This document shows positions 7,027-11,854 of a stretch of DNA of 11,854 bases, piece by piece. How positions within the stretch are numbered: position 1 is the first letter of the stretch; each line of letters starts with the position of its first letter. This DNA comes from an uncultured Coriobacteriaceae bacterium. Its GTDB lineage: Bacteria; Actinomycetota; Coriobacteriia; Coriobacteriales; Eggerthellaceae. Below the pieces are notes generated by a model. The model did not search any database. It saw only the letters and a program-made list of their open reading frames with translations, and was not told the DNA's origin. Location of the stretch: positions 1 to 11,854 of the forward strand of contig USJN01000019.1 in assembly GCA_900554945.1 (NCBI GenBank), read 5' to 3'. The translations under genes were made by a program, and so were the position numbers.

Positions 7027-7031
7027 AACGC
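7021..7031 (-). repeat. IS110 left-end junction: left-target half plus CT core
   Basis: On the minus strand this reads GCGTTTTGACT, matching the other junction's GTyTTGACT. The target would originally have continued CT-ACTCATAGC into the recO side. Confidence 0.45.
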
Positions 7032-7056
7032 GATAAGAAGATAGTAGGAGGGAATC

Positions 7057-7500
7057 ATGAAATACCAGAAGCTGCAAGACGAAGTGAAGGCCGCGCTGAA
7101 GGCGCACGACAAACCGCGCGTGTCCATCCTGCGCCAGGTGCACGGCGAAGTGAAGAACATCGAGGTGAACGAGCGCCGCGAGATCACGGACGCCGACGTC
7201 GACGCCATGCTCAAGCGCGTGATCAAGCAGACGAAAGAGACGCTCGAGGGTTCCATCAAGGCAGGGAACAACCAGGAGCGTACCGACCTTCTCGCCGCGC
7301 AGGTGGAAATTCTTGAGTCGTACCTTCCCAAGCAAGTTTCAGGGGACGAGCTCATCGCACTCATCGAGAAGACGCTCACCGAGACCGGTGCCACCTCGAA
7401 GAAGGAGATGGGGAAGGTGATGGGAGCGCTCACGAAGGCGACCGGCGGCAACTTCGACAAGGCCGCGGCCGCAGCCGAGCTCGGCAAGCGCCTCGCCTAG
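7057..7500 (+). CDS. yqeY: GatB/YqeY domain-containing protein
   Basis: A 147-aa stand-alone GatB/YqeY-domain protein, full length. The first ~95 residues are helical (KLQDEVKAALKAHDKPRVSILRQVHGEVKN), with the family-typical YLPKQVSGDEL in the middle and a C-terminal subdomain with KKEMGKVMGALTKATGGNFD, the part that resembles the tRNA-binding tail of GatB. The ATG is preceded by GGAGGG 5 nt upstream. Its cellular role is not established; tRNA interaction is inferred from GatB. Before the IS110 insertion it lay about 59 bp after recO and was probably in the same transcription unit. The transposase is antisense to it, so its expression now depends on readthrough or a local promoter. Confidence 0.92.
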   Translation: MKYQKLQDEVKAALKAHDKPRVSILRQVHGEVKNIEVNERREITDADVDAMLKRVIKQTKETLEGSIKAGNNQERTDLLAAQVEILESYLPKQVSGDELIALIEKTLTETGATSKKEMGKVMGALTKATGGNFDKAAAAAELGKRLA

Positions 7501-7538
7501 CGCAGGACCCGCGCGACCCGCTGCTACGTTTTGGAGAC

Positions 7539-7593
7539 AGCGCCCGATCGCTTCGATACCCGCAAGGGCTTCAAAGCGGTCGGGCGCTTTTTT
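7539..7593 (+). terminator. Strong intrinsic terminator after yqeY
   Basis: A 15-bp stem (7539-7553 with 7574-7588; one G-U pair) is followed by six T (7588-7593). The 20-nt loop contains CCC-GCAA-GGG, a mini-hairpin with a GNRA-type tetraloop. It ends the plus-strand housekeeping cluster. Confidence 0.9.
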
Positions 7594-7651
7594 GCGGGCA
7601 ATCGGCTTGCGTTGTGCGAGATGACGGGAAGAACCGCTGCACGCGGGACAA

Positions 7652-7844
7652 CAAAAAACGCCCGCAGGCGTTTCGTTTCGAGGAGAGGAGGCCGGTGAGG
7701 GCGAGGGGGGGGTAGGCCCTCACCGGCTTGTGATGGATGGCCAGACGAGAGGAGCCTCCACCACCGGGTCAGCATTAAGAAGTGTGCTGGTCAGCGGGTT
7801 CGTTTTCTTGAGAGAGAGGGGGGATTCGAACCCTCGCTGCTGAC
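7652..7844 (-). ncRNA. Candidate small RNA with C/U-rich hairpin loops, linked to the feo cluster
   Basis: A gene-free stretch bounded by a promoter (7852-7880) and an intrinsic terminator (7653-7673), giving an RNA of about 193 nt. Helices are: H1, GTCAGC (7844-7839) and GGGTTCG (7833-7827) pairing with the contiguous 7802-7790, 13 bp with a 5-nt bulge; H2, CAGCA/TGCTG (7789-7770); H3, GTGGTGGA/TCCATCAC (7764-7757 with 7737-7730, one G-U); H4, a perfect 12-bp stem (7727-7716 with 7702-7691); H5, the terminator. The H1, H3 and H4 loops are C/U-rich (UCCCCCCUCUCU, GGCUCCUCUCGUC, CUACCCCCCCCUC), suited to pairing with Shine-Dalgarno regions. There is no matching ORF. It does not resemble tmRNA, SRP RNA, RNase P RNA or a 6S rod. 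Function is inferred. Confidence 0.6.
7653..7673 (-). terminator. Intrinsic terminator of the candidate sRNA
   Basis: On the minus strand: AAACGCC, loop TGCG, GGCGTTT, then TTT, giving a T-run of six (7658-7653). It faces the yqeY terminator, so two transcripts converge here. Confidence 0.85.
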
Positions 7845-7851
7845 ATTTGTT

Positions 7852-7880
7852 ATCTTAGGTTAACCTTGCTGGCGCGTCAA
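7852..7880 (-). promoter_or_regulatory. Promoter of the candidate sRNA
   Basis: On the minus strand: -35 TTGACG (7880-7875), exactly 17 bp spacer, -10 TAAGAT (7857-7852). The predicted start is at 7844-7845, which is where the first paired base of helix H1 lies. Confidence 0.6.
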
Positions 7881-7900
7881 CGGGGTTAACCATGGTTTAC
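7857..7900. promoter_or_regulatory. Two operator-like GGTTAACC palindromes at the sRNA promoter
   Basis: AGGTTAACCT (7857-7866) overlaps the spacer and the edge of the -10; plus-strand TTAGGTTA (7855-7862) matches the classic DtxR/IdeR half-site. GGTTAACC recurs at 7884-7891, 26 bp away, within the imperfect palindrome GTTAACCATGGTTTAC (7885-7900), just upstream of the -35. The latter closely resembles the palindrome before feoA (11835-11852). Likely binding sites for an iron/metal-dependent DtxR-type repressor; the regulator itself is not in the window. Confidence 0.5.
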
Positions 7901-8000
7901 AATTCCTCCACAAATGTCTTGCAAGTTGATAGGAGAATCCGCCATCACCGCAAGCGGCCTCGCCAGAAGACTGCTCGCATGAAAGCTCTCCCCAAACGCA

Positions 8001-8032
8001 GGAAGGCCGGGCACTTTCGCACCCGGCCTTCC
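8001..8032 (-). terminator. Long hairpin at the end of the feo cluster
   Basis: GGAAGGCCGGG (8001-8011) pairs with CCCGGCCTTCC (8022-8032). On the minus strand the stem extends through U-G and G-U pairs to a C-GAAA-G tetraloop. The following T-tract is weak (TGCGTTT), so it may terminate poorly or act as a 3'-end stabiliser. The 146-bp gap from here to 7857 holds only the sRNA control region. Confidence 0.6.
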
Positions 8033-8054
8033 CCTTGGCTCGTAAGAAAACGTG

Positions 8055-8279
8055 CTATCTGAGCGCCTTGTCCATGTCGGCTACCATGCACTCGACCGCT
8101 CCGCAGCCGGAACAACCATGGCAGCTTCCACATCCGCTTCGAGGGCTATCGCTATCGCCGCAGTGGTCGTGGCAATCGCACAGGCCGCGCGTCGCGATGC
8201 GGCGCACCGCCAGCACAGCAAGCACGGCGATGACGAGCGCGACGACGATCGTCGACGGCGTCCAAACCAAACCCATCAT
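8055..8279 (-). CDS. FeoB-associated Cys-rich membrane protein
   Basis: A 74-aa protein with one N-terminal transmembrane helix (TIVVALVIAVLAVLAV, ~10-25). A short tail follows with eight cysteines (C34, C36, C40, C50, C53, C56, C59, C64) and several histidines, in patterns such as CDCHDHC and CGSCHGCSGCG. This matches the FeoB-associated Cys-rich small proteins encoded after feoB in many anaerobes, proposed to act with the transporter much as FeoC does elsewhere; the exact function is unknown. Start ATG 8279 is set by AAAGGAGG 7 nt upstream; the frame opens further up but has no site there. It lies 78 bp after feoB, probably in the same transcript. RRIATR after the helix suggests the Cys tail is cytoplasmic by the positive-inside rule. 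Confidence 0.85.
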   Translation of the reverse strand: MMGLVWTPSTIVVALVIAVLAVLAVRRIATRGLCDCHDHCGDSDSPRSGCGSCHGCSGCGAVECMVADMDKALR

Positions 8280-8310
8280 AGGTGCGCCTCCTTTCTTGCG
8301 GATCGACATC

Positions 8311-8336
8311 GGGGACGCGCCCGAAAGCGCATCCCC
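8311..8336 (-). other. Stable hairpin between feoB and the Cys-rich gene
   Basis: On the minus strand: GGGGATGCGC, loop TTTCGG, GCGCGTCCCC (10 bp with one U-G). There is no T-tract, so it is more likely a processing or stability element than a terminator. It sits between the feoB stop and the next ribosome binding site. Confidence 0.55.
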
Positions 8337-8357
8337 AAAAGTTACTCTCAGTAGACT

Positions 8358-10988
8358 TTACGCTGCCTCGTTCTCGGTTTCAAGCTTGCGGGCAACCTTT
8401 TCGTCCTTCTTGCCGTAATTCGGCATCGGGCGGAAGATTTGGAAGAGCATGAGCGCCGCGATGATGATGGCGATCACGGTCCAGATACCGAAGCTCACTT
8501 CGCCCAAAGCCAGACCAACGAACTGGTAGAGCATGCAACCCACGCACCACGCGAAGCCGCACATGTAGCCGATGGTGATCCAGAACCACTTAGCGGAACG
8601 CTGCTGCTGGCGGATGGCGCCCATCGCCGCGAAGCACGGCGCGCACAGCAGGTTGAAGGCGCAGAAGGCGACGATCGCAGCGGTCGATCCGCCAAGCATC
8701 TGGGCAAAGCCGTACCACAGCTGCGGGTCCGCCTCGCCGAAGTCGCCGAGCTGGGTGATGATGCCGACGGTCGCGATGACGTTTTCCTTCGCAACGAGGG
8801 CGGTGGCGGCGGTTGCGGTGGCTTGCCAGTTCGCGAAGCCAAGCGGCGCGAAAATCCAGGCCAGCAGGTTGCCGAGACCCGCCATGAGGCTGTACTCCAT
8901 GTAGTCGGGCGCCTCGGAATCAAGCAGGCCGAAGCCCTCGCCCGCATCGCCGAAGTTCATGAGGAACCAGATGACGATCGTGGACAGGAAGATGATGGTA
9001 CCTGCTTTGATGATGTAGCCCTTCACGCGCTCCCACATCGAGAGCAGGATGTTCTTCACGCCCGGCATGTGGTACTGCGGAAGCTCCATGATAAACGGCG
9101 TGGTCTCGCCGGCGAAGAGCTTGGTCTTTTTCAGCATGATACCGGAGATGATAATCGCGACGACGCCCATGAAGTAGAACATCGGGGCAACATACCAGGT
9201 GGCGTCGGAGTTGCCAGAGGCAATCGCGCCGAACACGAGGGCGATGATCGGCATCTTCGCACCGCAGGGGATCATGGTGGTGGTCATGATCGTCATGCGG
9301 CGATCCTTCTCGTTCTCGATCGTCTTGGTTGACATGACGGCGGGCACGCCGCAGCCGGAGGCGATGAGCATCGGGATGAAGGATTTGCCGGACAGGCCGA
9401 ACTTGCGGAAGATACGGTCCATGATGAACGCAACGCGGGACATGTAACCGCACAGCTCCAGGAAGCCAAGGAGCAAAAAGAGGATCACCATCTGCGGGAT
9501 GAAGCCGATAACGGCGCCAACACCTGCGACGATGCCGTCCATGACGAGCGACTGCAGCCACGGGGCGACGTCGGCGGCCTCAAGGGCGTTGCCGATGATA
9601 GCGCCAAGACCCGGGATCCACAGGCCCCAAGAACCATCGGAGGGGTCGGGCTCTTCGACTTCAAGAGCAGCCTGGTAGTCAGCGAAGGTGATCGCCTGCT
9701 CCTCGACCTCGCCGTCGTCACCTTCGACCTCCATCGTGGCAACAGCGTGCTTGGCCTGGGCCTCCTCATCGAACGCCGCGATCGTTGCCTGGGCATCGTC
9801 GTACTCGGCAACGGCGTCTTCGTACTCGGCCATAGCATCGACGTCAGTGGCGTCTTCGGGAGCCTCAGGCTCGGCCAAGGCAAGCGCATCGAGCACTTCC
9901 TGGGCGTCGTCGGAGGGAAGACCGGACACCTCGTCCTCGCCGAGGACGTTCTCAACGTAGGCGGTAATCTGCGCCTGGGCGTCTTCGTACTCGGCCGTGG
10001 CCTCGTCGAACGCCTCGCCGCCGGTGTAGAGCCAGCCGTCGCCGGAGATGCCGTCGTTAGCCCAGTCGGTCACGACGCCGCCACCGACGGAGACGGCCAG
10101 CCAGTACACGAAGAACATGATGACGATGAAGATCGGCAGGCCGAGGAAGCGGTTCGTGACGACGCGGTCGATTTTCTGGGTGGTGGACATGCCCTTGGTC
10201 GACTTCTTCACCGTGTCGTCGACAACACCGGCGATCTCGTCGTAGCGGGCAGAGGTCACGATAGACTCTGCGTCATCGTCAAGCTCGGTCTCGAGCGCGT
10301 CACGGATGGCGTCGACCGTTTTCTTGTCGGCGTCCGTCAGCTTGAGCTGGGAAATCGTGCGGTCCTCGCCCTCGAGCACCTTGATGGCGAACCAGCGGGC
10401 TGTCGCGGAGGAAACCCGCGAGCCGAGAACGTCGATAATCTTCGCGAGCGCCGTCTCGATCTCGTCGGAGAAGCGGATCTGCGGCGCGGCGGGAACGCCC
10501 TTCTTGCCGAGCTCGATCGCGGTCTTCACAAGCTCGTCCATGCCGCGGCCCTTGAGCGCCGAGGTGGGAACGATCGGGCAGCCGAGTTCGCGGGAAAGCT
10601 TGTCGATGTCAATCTTGTCGCCGTTCTTCTCGACGAGGTCCATCATGTTGAGGGCGATGACCACAGGCAGGCCCAGTTCGAGAATCTGCGTGGTCAAATA
10701 CAGGTTGCGCTCCAGGTTGGTCGCGTCGATCAGGTTGATGACGACGTCCGGGTCGCCATCGAGAAGATAGTCGCGAGCGACGACTTCCTCAGGCGAATAC
10801 GGCGAGAGCGAATAGATGCCGGGGAGGTCGGTAACCGTGACATCCTTGTCCTTGGTGTACTTGCCTTCCTTCTTTTCAACAGTAACGCCAGGCCAGTTGC
10901 CAACGTATTGGTTGGCGCCGGTCAGGTCGTTGAACATGGTCGTCTTGCCGCAGTTCGGGTTGCCGGCAAGCGCAATGCGAATTCCCAT
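8358..10988 (-). CDS. feoB: Ferrous iron transporter FeoB with large acidic extracytoplasmic insertion
   Basis: GTP-dependent Fe2+ importer, 876 aa versus 773 in E. coli. The cytoplasmic G domain has G1 GNPNCGKT (9-16), G2 Thr in GVTVE (32-38), G3 DLPG (54-57), G4 NMMD (114-117) and G5 SAL (143-145). A helical GDI region (~170-270) follows. TM1 is at ~283-303. The membrane core contains the two gate motifs with conserved cysteines: SGCGVPAVM (544-552) and PCGAKMP (574-580). Between TM1 and the next hydrophobic segment (~460) lies an insertion (~312-455) with 43 Asp/Glu and a single Lys in residues 317-452. It contains repeats such as AEYEDAQA and AEYEDAVAEYDDAQA. The loop should face outside. 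The start has AAAGG 7 nt upstream. The protein looks intact and functional. A terminator and operator-like site lie just upstream. Confidence 0.96.
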   Translation of the reverse strand: MGIRIALAGNPNCGKTTMFNDLTGANQYVGNWPGVTVEKKEGKYTKDKDVTVTDLPGIYSLSPYSPEEVVARDYLLDGDPDVVINLIDATNLERNLYLTTQILELGLPVVIALNMMDLVEKNGDKIDIDKLSRELGCPIVPTSALKGRGMDELVKTAIELGKKGVPAAPQIRFSDEIETALAKIIDVLGSRVSSATARWFAIKVLEGEDRTISQLKLTDADKKTVDAIRDALETELDDDAESIVTSARYDEIAGVVDDTVKKSTKGMSTTQKIDRVVTNRFLGLPIFIVIMFFVYWLAVSVGGGVVTDWANDGISGDGWLYTGGEAFDEATAEYEDAQAQITAYVENVLGEDEVSGLPSDDAQEVLDALALAEPEAPEDATDVDAMAEYEDAVAEYDDAQATIAAFDEEAQAKHAVATMEVEGDDGEVEEQAITFADYQAALEVEEPDPSDGSWGLWIPGLGAIIGNALEAADVAPWLQSLVMDGIVAGVGAVIGFIPQMVILFLLLGFLELCGYMSRVAFIMDRIFRKFGLSGKSFIPMLIASGCGVPAVMSTKTIENEKDRRMTIMTTTMIPCGAKMPIIALVFGAIASGNSDATWYVAPMFYFMGVVAIIISGIMLKKTKLFAGETTPFIMELPQYHMPGVKNILLSMWERVKGYIIKAGTIIFLSTIVIWFLMNFGDAGEGFGLLDSEAPDYMEYSLMAGLGNLLAWIFAPLGFANWQATATAATALVAKENVIATVGIITQLGDFGEADPQLWYGFAQMLGGSTAAIVAFCAFNLLCAPCFAAMGAIRQQQRSAKWFWITIGYMCGFAWCVGCMLYQFVGLALGEVSFGIWTVIAIIIAALMLFQIFRPMPNYGKKDEKVARKLETENEAA

Positions 10989-11077
10989 GATCTACCTTTC
11001 CAAAATCAACGATGCTTACCTTTGCTGCTTCGCCGAAACGGCGGCACCCTGAAGAGTCGGTGCGGTCGCTTCGATAA

Positions 11078-11093
11078 GTTAGATAACACTAAC
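11078..11093. promoter_or_regulatory. Operator-like inverted repeat upstream of feoB
   Basis: GTTAG-N6-CTAAC lies between the upstream terminator and feoB, about 90 bp before its ATG. The half-sites resemble DtxR/IdeR TTAG/CTAA elements, but the spacing differs from the other sites in the window. It supports a separate, metal-responsive feoB promoter; no convincing -35/-10 pair was found. Confidence 0.35.
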
Positions 11094-11101
11094 CGCCAAG
11101 C

Positions 11102-11125
11102 AAAGAAAAAGGCCTACGAAGGCCC
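11102..11125 (-). terminator. Short intrinsic terminator between feoA and feoB
   Basis: On the minus strand: GGCCT-TCGT-AGGCC followed by TTTTTCTTT. A second hairpin, TGCTCG/CGAGCA, spans the feoA stop codon just before it. The stem is short, so partial readthrough is likely. Confidence 0.55.
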
Positions 11126-11133
11126 TGCTCGAA

Positions 11134-11373
11134 CTAAAGAACGAGCACGCTTTCGGCTTCGCTCTTGCGCAGCGAAAGCTCATAGCCGCGAACGGTGACC
11201 TCGATAGGATCGCCGAGCGGCGCCACCTTGCGAACGAAAACCTCGACGCCCTTGGTGATGCCCATGTCCATAATGTGACGCTTGAGGGCACCCTCGCCCA
11301 CAAGGCGGCGCACCGTAGCGGTCTCGCCGATGGCGACATCGCGCAGCGTCTTGTCCTGACCTGCTTCTGCCAT
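11134..11373 (-). CDS. feoA: FeoA family protein (second copy, classic type)
   Basis: A 79-aa SH3-like FeoA-domain protein that assists FeoB, probably through its cytoplasmic domain. Canonical features are LRDVAIGETATVRRL near the start, KRHIMDMGITKG in the middle, and APLGDPIEVTVRGYELSLRKSEA near the end, the standard FeoA beta-barrel consensus. Start ATG 11373 has GGAGGA 6 nt upstream; the frame continues back to 11403 but without a binding site. It is the middle gene of the cluster, 158 bp after the first feoA and 145 bp before feoB. The terminator immediately downstream suggests that feoAA and feoB can be expressed at different levels. Confidence 0.93.
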   Translation of the reverse strand: MAEAGQDKTLRDVAIGETATVRRLVGEGALKRHIMDMGITKGVEVFVRKVAPLGDPIEVTVRGYELSLRKSEAESVLVL

Positions 11374-11531
11374 AGCTTCTCCTCCTTTTCCTTCCTGTCT
11401 CAAAAGTCGTCCTGTCGCCGCAGCTTTCCGCGCGGTTGCGAAAACAGGCGCAATGCGCCCCTTGCTACAGCTTTAGCTTTTCACGGGGCAAGTGCACTCC
11501 CCTTTGCGGAAAGTGCGCCCGCCCACGAAAA
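11374..11531 (-). other. Structured spacer between the two feoA genes, no gene seen
   Basis: Two hairpins are visible on the minus strand. One is GCACTTTCC-GCAAA-GGGGAGTGC (11516-11494), whose two G-U pairs exist only on this strand. The other is GGCGC-ATT-GCGCC (11459-11447), followed by TGTTTT, a weak terminator or attenuator. I found no ORF or promoter I would support. Confidence 0.4.
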
Positions 11532-11816
11532 CTAACGGGTGATGATTCGTTGTGCGACCTGCTTATTCAGCGCGACCTGCGCACCTTTGACCTCGACGAT
11601 GAAGTTGCCCGCCTGCTCCGAGACGACCTTCACTTCAGCGCCGGCGACAAAGCCGAGATTCTCGAGATGATGGAGCACATCGCCCTTTTCGCGAACCTTG
11701 ACGACGGTGCCCGTCTCGCCCGTTTTCATGAAGGTGAGCGGCATCTGCGCCATGGAAGGTCCCGCAACGGTTGCGGTGCTCATGCCTTTGTCCATCGCCA
11801 TTGCTTCCTGCATCAT
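11532..11816 (-). CDS. feoA: FeoA family protein (first copy, Met-rich N-terminal extension)
   Basis: A 94-aa protein; residues ~26-93 form a FeoA/SH3-like domain (MPLTFMKTGETGTVVKV, LHHLENLGFVAGAEVKVV, GNFIVEVKGAQVALNKQVAQRII). It is more divergent than the second copy: it lacks the PLGDP and SLR motifs but keeps the LxxLGFxxGxEV core. The first 30 residues hold eight methionines. Start ATG 11816 has GAGG ~5 nt upstream; later in-frame Met codons (residues 6, 8, 12) could be used, but only the one at residue 6 has a purine-rich tract, too close. It is the first Feo gene visible, directly after an operator-like palindrome, so it probably opens the transcript. Its role is presumably to assist or regulate FeoB. 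Confidence 0.88.
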   Translation of the reverse strand: MMQEAMAMDKGMSTATVAGPSMAQMPLTFMKTGETGTVVKVREKGDVLHHLENLGFVAGAEVKVVSEQAGNFIVEVKGAQVALNKQVAQRIITR

Positions 11817-11834
11817 AGCTACCTCGTCTTTCTT

Positions 11835-11852
11835 TGCTAACCGTGGTTAACA
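11835..11852. promoter_or_regulatory. Operator-like palindrome upstream of the first feoA
   Basis: TGCTAACCGTGGTTAACA is an imperfect 18-bp palindrome ending ~18 bp before the feoA ATG. Compared with the sRNA-promoter palindrome read on the minus strand, 13 of 17 positions match, including AACCrTGGTTAAC. The promoter itself runs off the window edge. Confidence 0.5.
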
Positions 11853-11854
11853 TC

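Noticed and set aside
7523..7775. 83-codon minus-strand frame overlapping the sRNA
   Set aside because: It runs through two intrinsic terminators, has no ribosome binding site and an Arg/Pro-rich composition typical of chance frames in GC-rich DNA.
7811..7844. Possible tRNA 3' end on the minus strand (T-arm-like GGGTTCGAATCCC)
   Set aside because: No anticodon arm, matching acceptor stem or CCA can be built around it, and one T-stem pair is A-C. The GGGTTCG is fully explained as one arm of helix H1, pairing with CGAACCC at 7802-7796. A tRNA-derived attachment-site relic cannot be wholly excluded.
7855..7893. Short minus-strand ORF MVNPVDAPARLT with GGAGGA 10 nt upstream
   Set aside because: It lies upstream of the predicted sRNA start and across its promoter and operators; its codons are mostly the palindromic GGTTAACC elements. 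No promoter for it is visible.
9747..11198. Long plus-strand open frame antisense to feoB (and similar long frames antisense to phoH, era and the transposase)
   Set aside because: They are shadows of real genes in high-GC DNA: no ribosome binding sites, low-complexity translations, and complete overlap with clearly conserved proteins.
1..11854. CRISPR array, rRNA, prophage or toxin-antitoxin genes
   Set aside because: No regularly spaced repeats, rRNA-like sequence or relevant protein motifs were seen on either strand.

Overview
The window is high-GC with short intergenic gaps. Its gene content suggests an anaerobic actinobacterium of the class Coriobacteriia (Eggerthella/Slackia-like). The reasons are a phoH-ybeY-dgkA-era-recO block containing a zinc-ribbon/PASTA membrane protein, and an anaerobic-type ferrous iron system with two FeoA proteins, FeoB and a Cys-rich FeoB partner. 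The lineage is inferred from content and style only; no database was searched.

Layout. Positions 1-115 hold the start of metF on the minus strand, divergent from a plus-strand housekeeping cluster. That cluster is phoH (196-1146), ybeY (1166-1696), dgkA/undecaprenol kinase (1697-2056), era (2050-2964), a zinc-ribbon/TM/3xPASTA protein (3091-4692) and recO (4698-5474). An IS110-family insertion sequence (about 5500-7022, transposase on the minus strand) separates recO from yqeY (7057-7500). Removing the element rejoins recO and yqeY with a spacer of about 59 bp. A strong terminator follows yqeY. From about 7650 to the right edge everything reads on the minus strand. There is a gene-free stretch that I interpret as a small-RNA gene (about 7652-7844) with its own promoter and terminator. 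Then, from low to high coordinates, come a FeoB-associated Cys-rich membrane protein (8055-8279), feoB (8358-10988), a second feoA (11134-11373) and a first feoA (11532-11816).

How the parts work together. The left block is core RNA/ribosome and envelope housekeeping: YbeY and Era in 16S/ribosome maturation, PhoH as an ATPase partner, DgkA in lipid recycling, RecO in recombination. The PASTA protein looks like an envelope sensor whose cytoplasmic tail carries repeated TxxI/L motifs suited to FHA recognition after Thr phosphorylation. The right block imports Fe2+. FeoB here has an unusual, very acidic extracytoplasmic insertion of about 140 residues.

The most interesting material is non-coding. 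(1) The candidate sRNA next to the feo cluster has C/U-rich hairpin loops, and its promoter carries palindromes resembling one just upstream of the first feoA. This suggests one iron-responsive regulon containing both transporter and sRNA. (2) The IS110 element has inferable ends with a CT core, a -35/-10 pair with 17-bp spacing formed at the end junction, and a structured leader expected to encode its bridge RNA.
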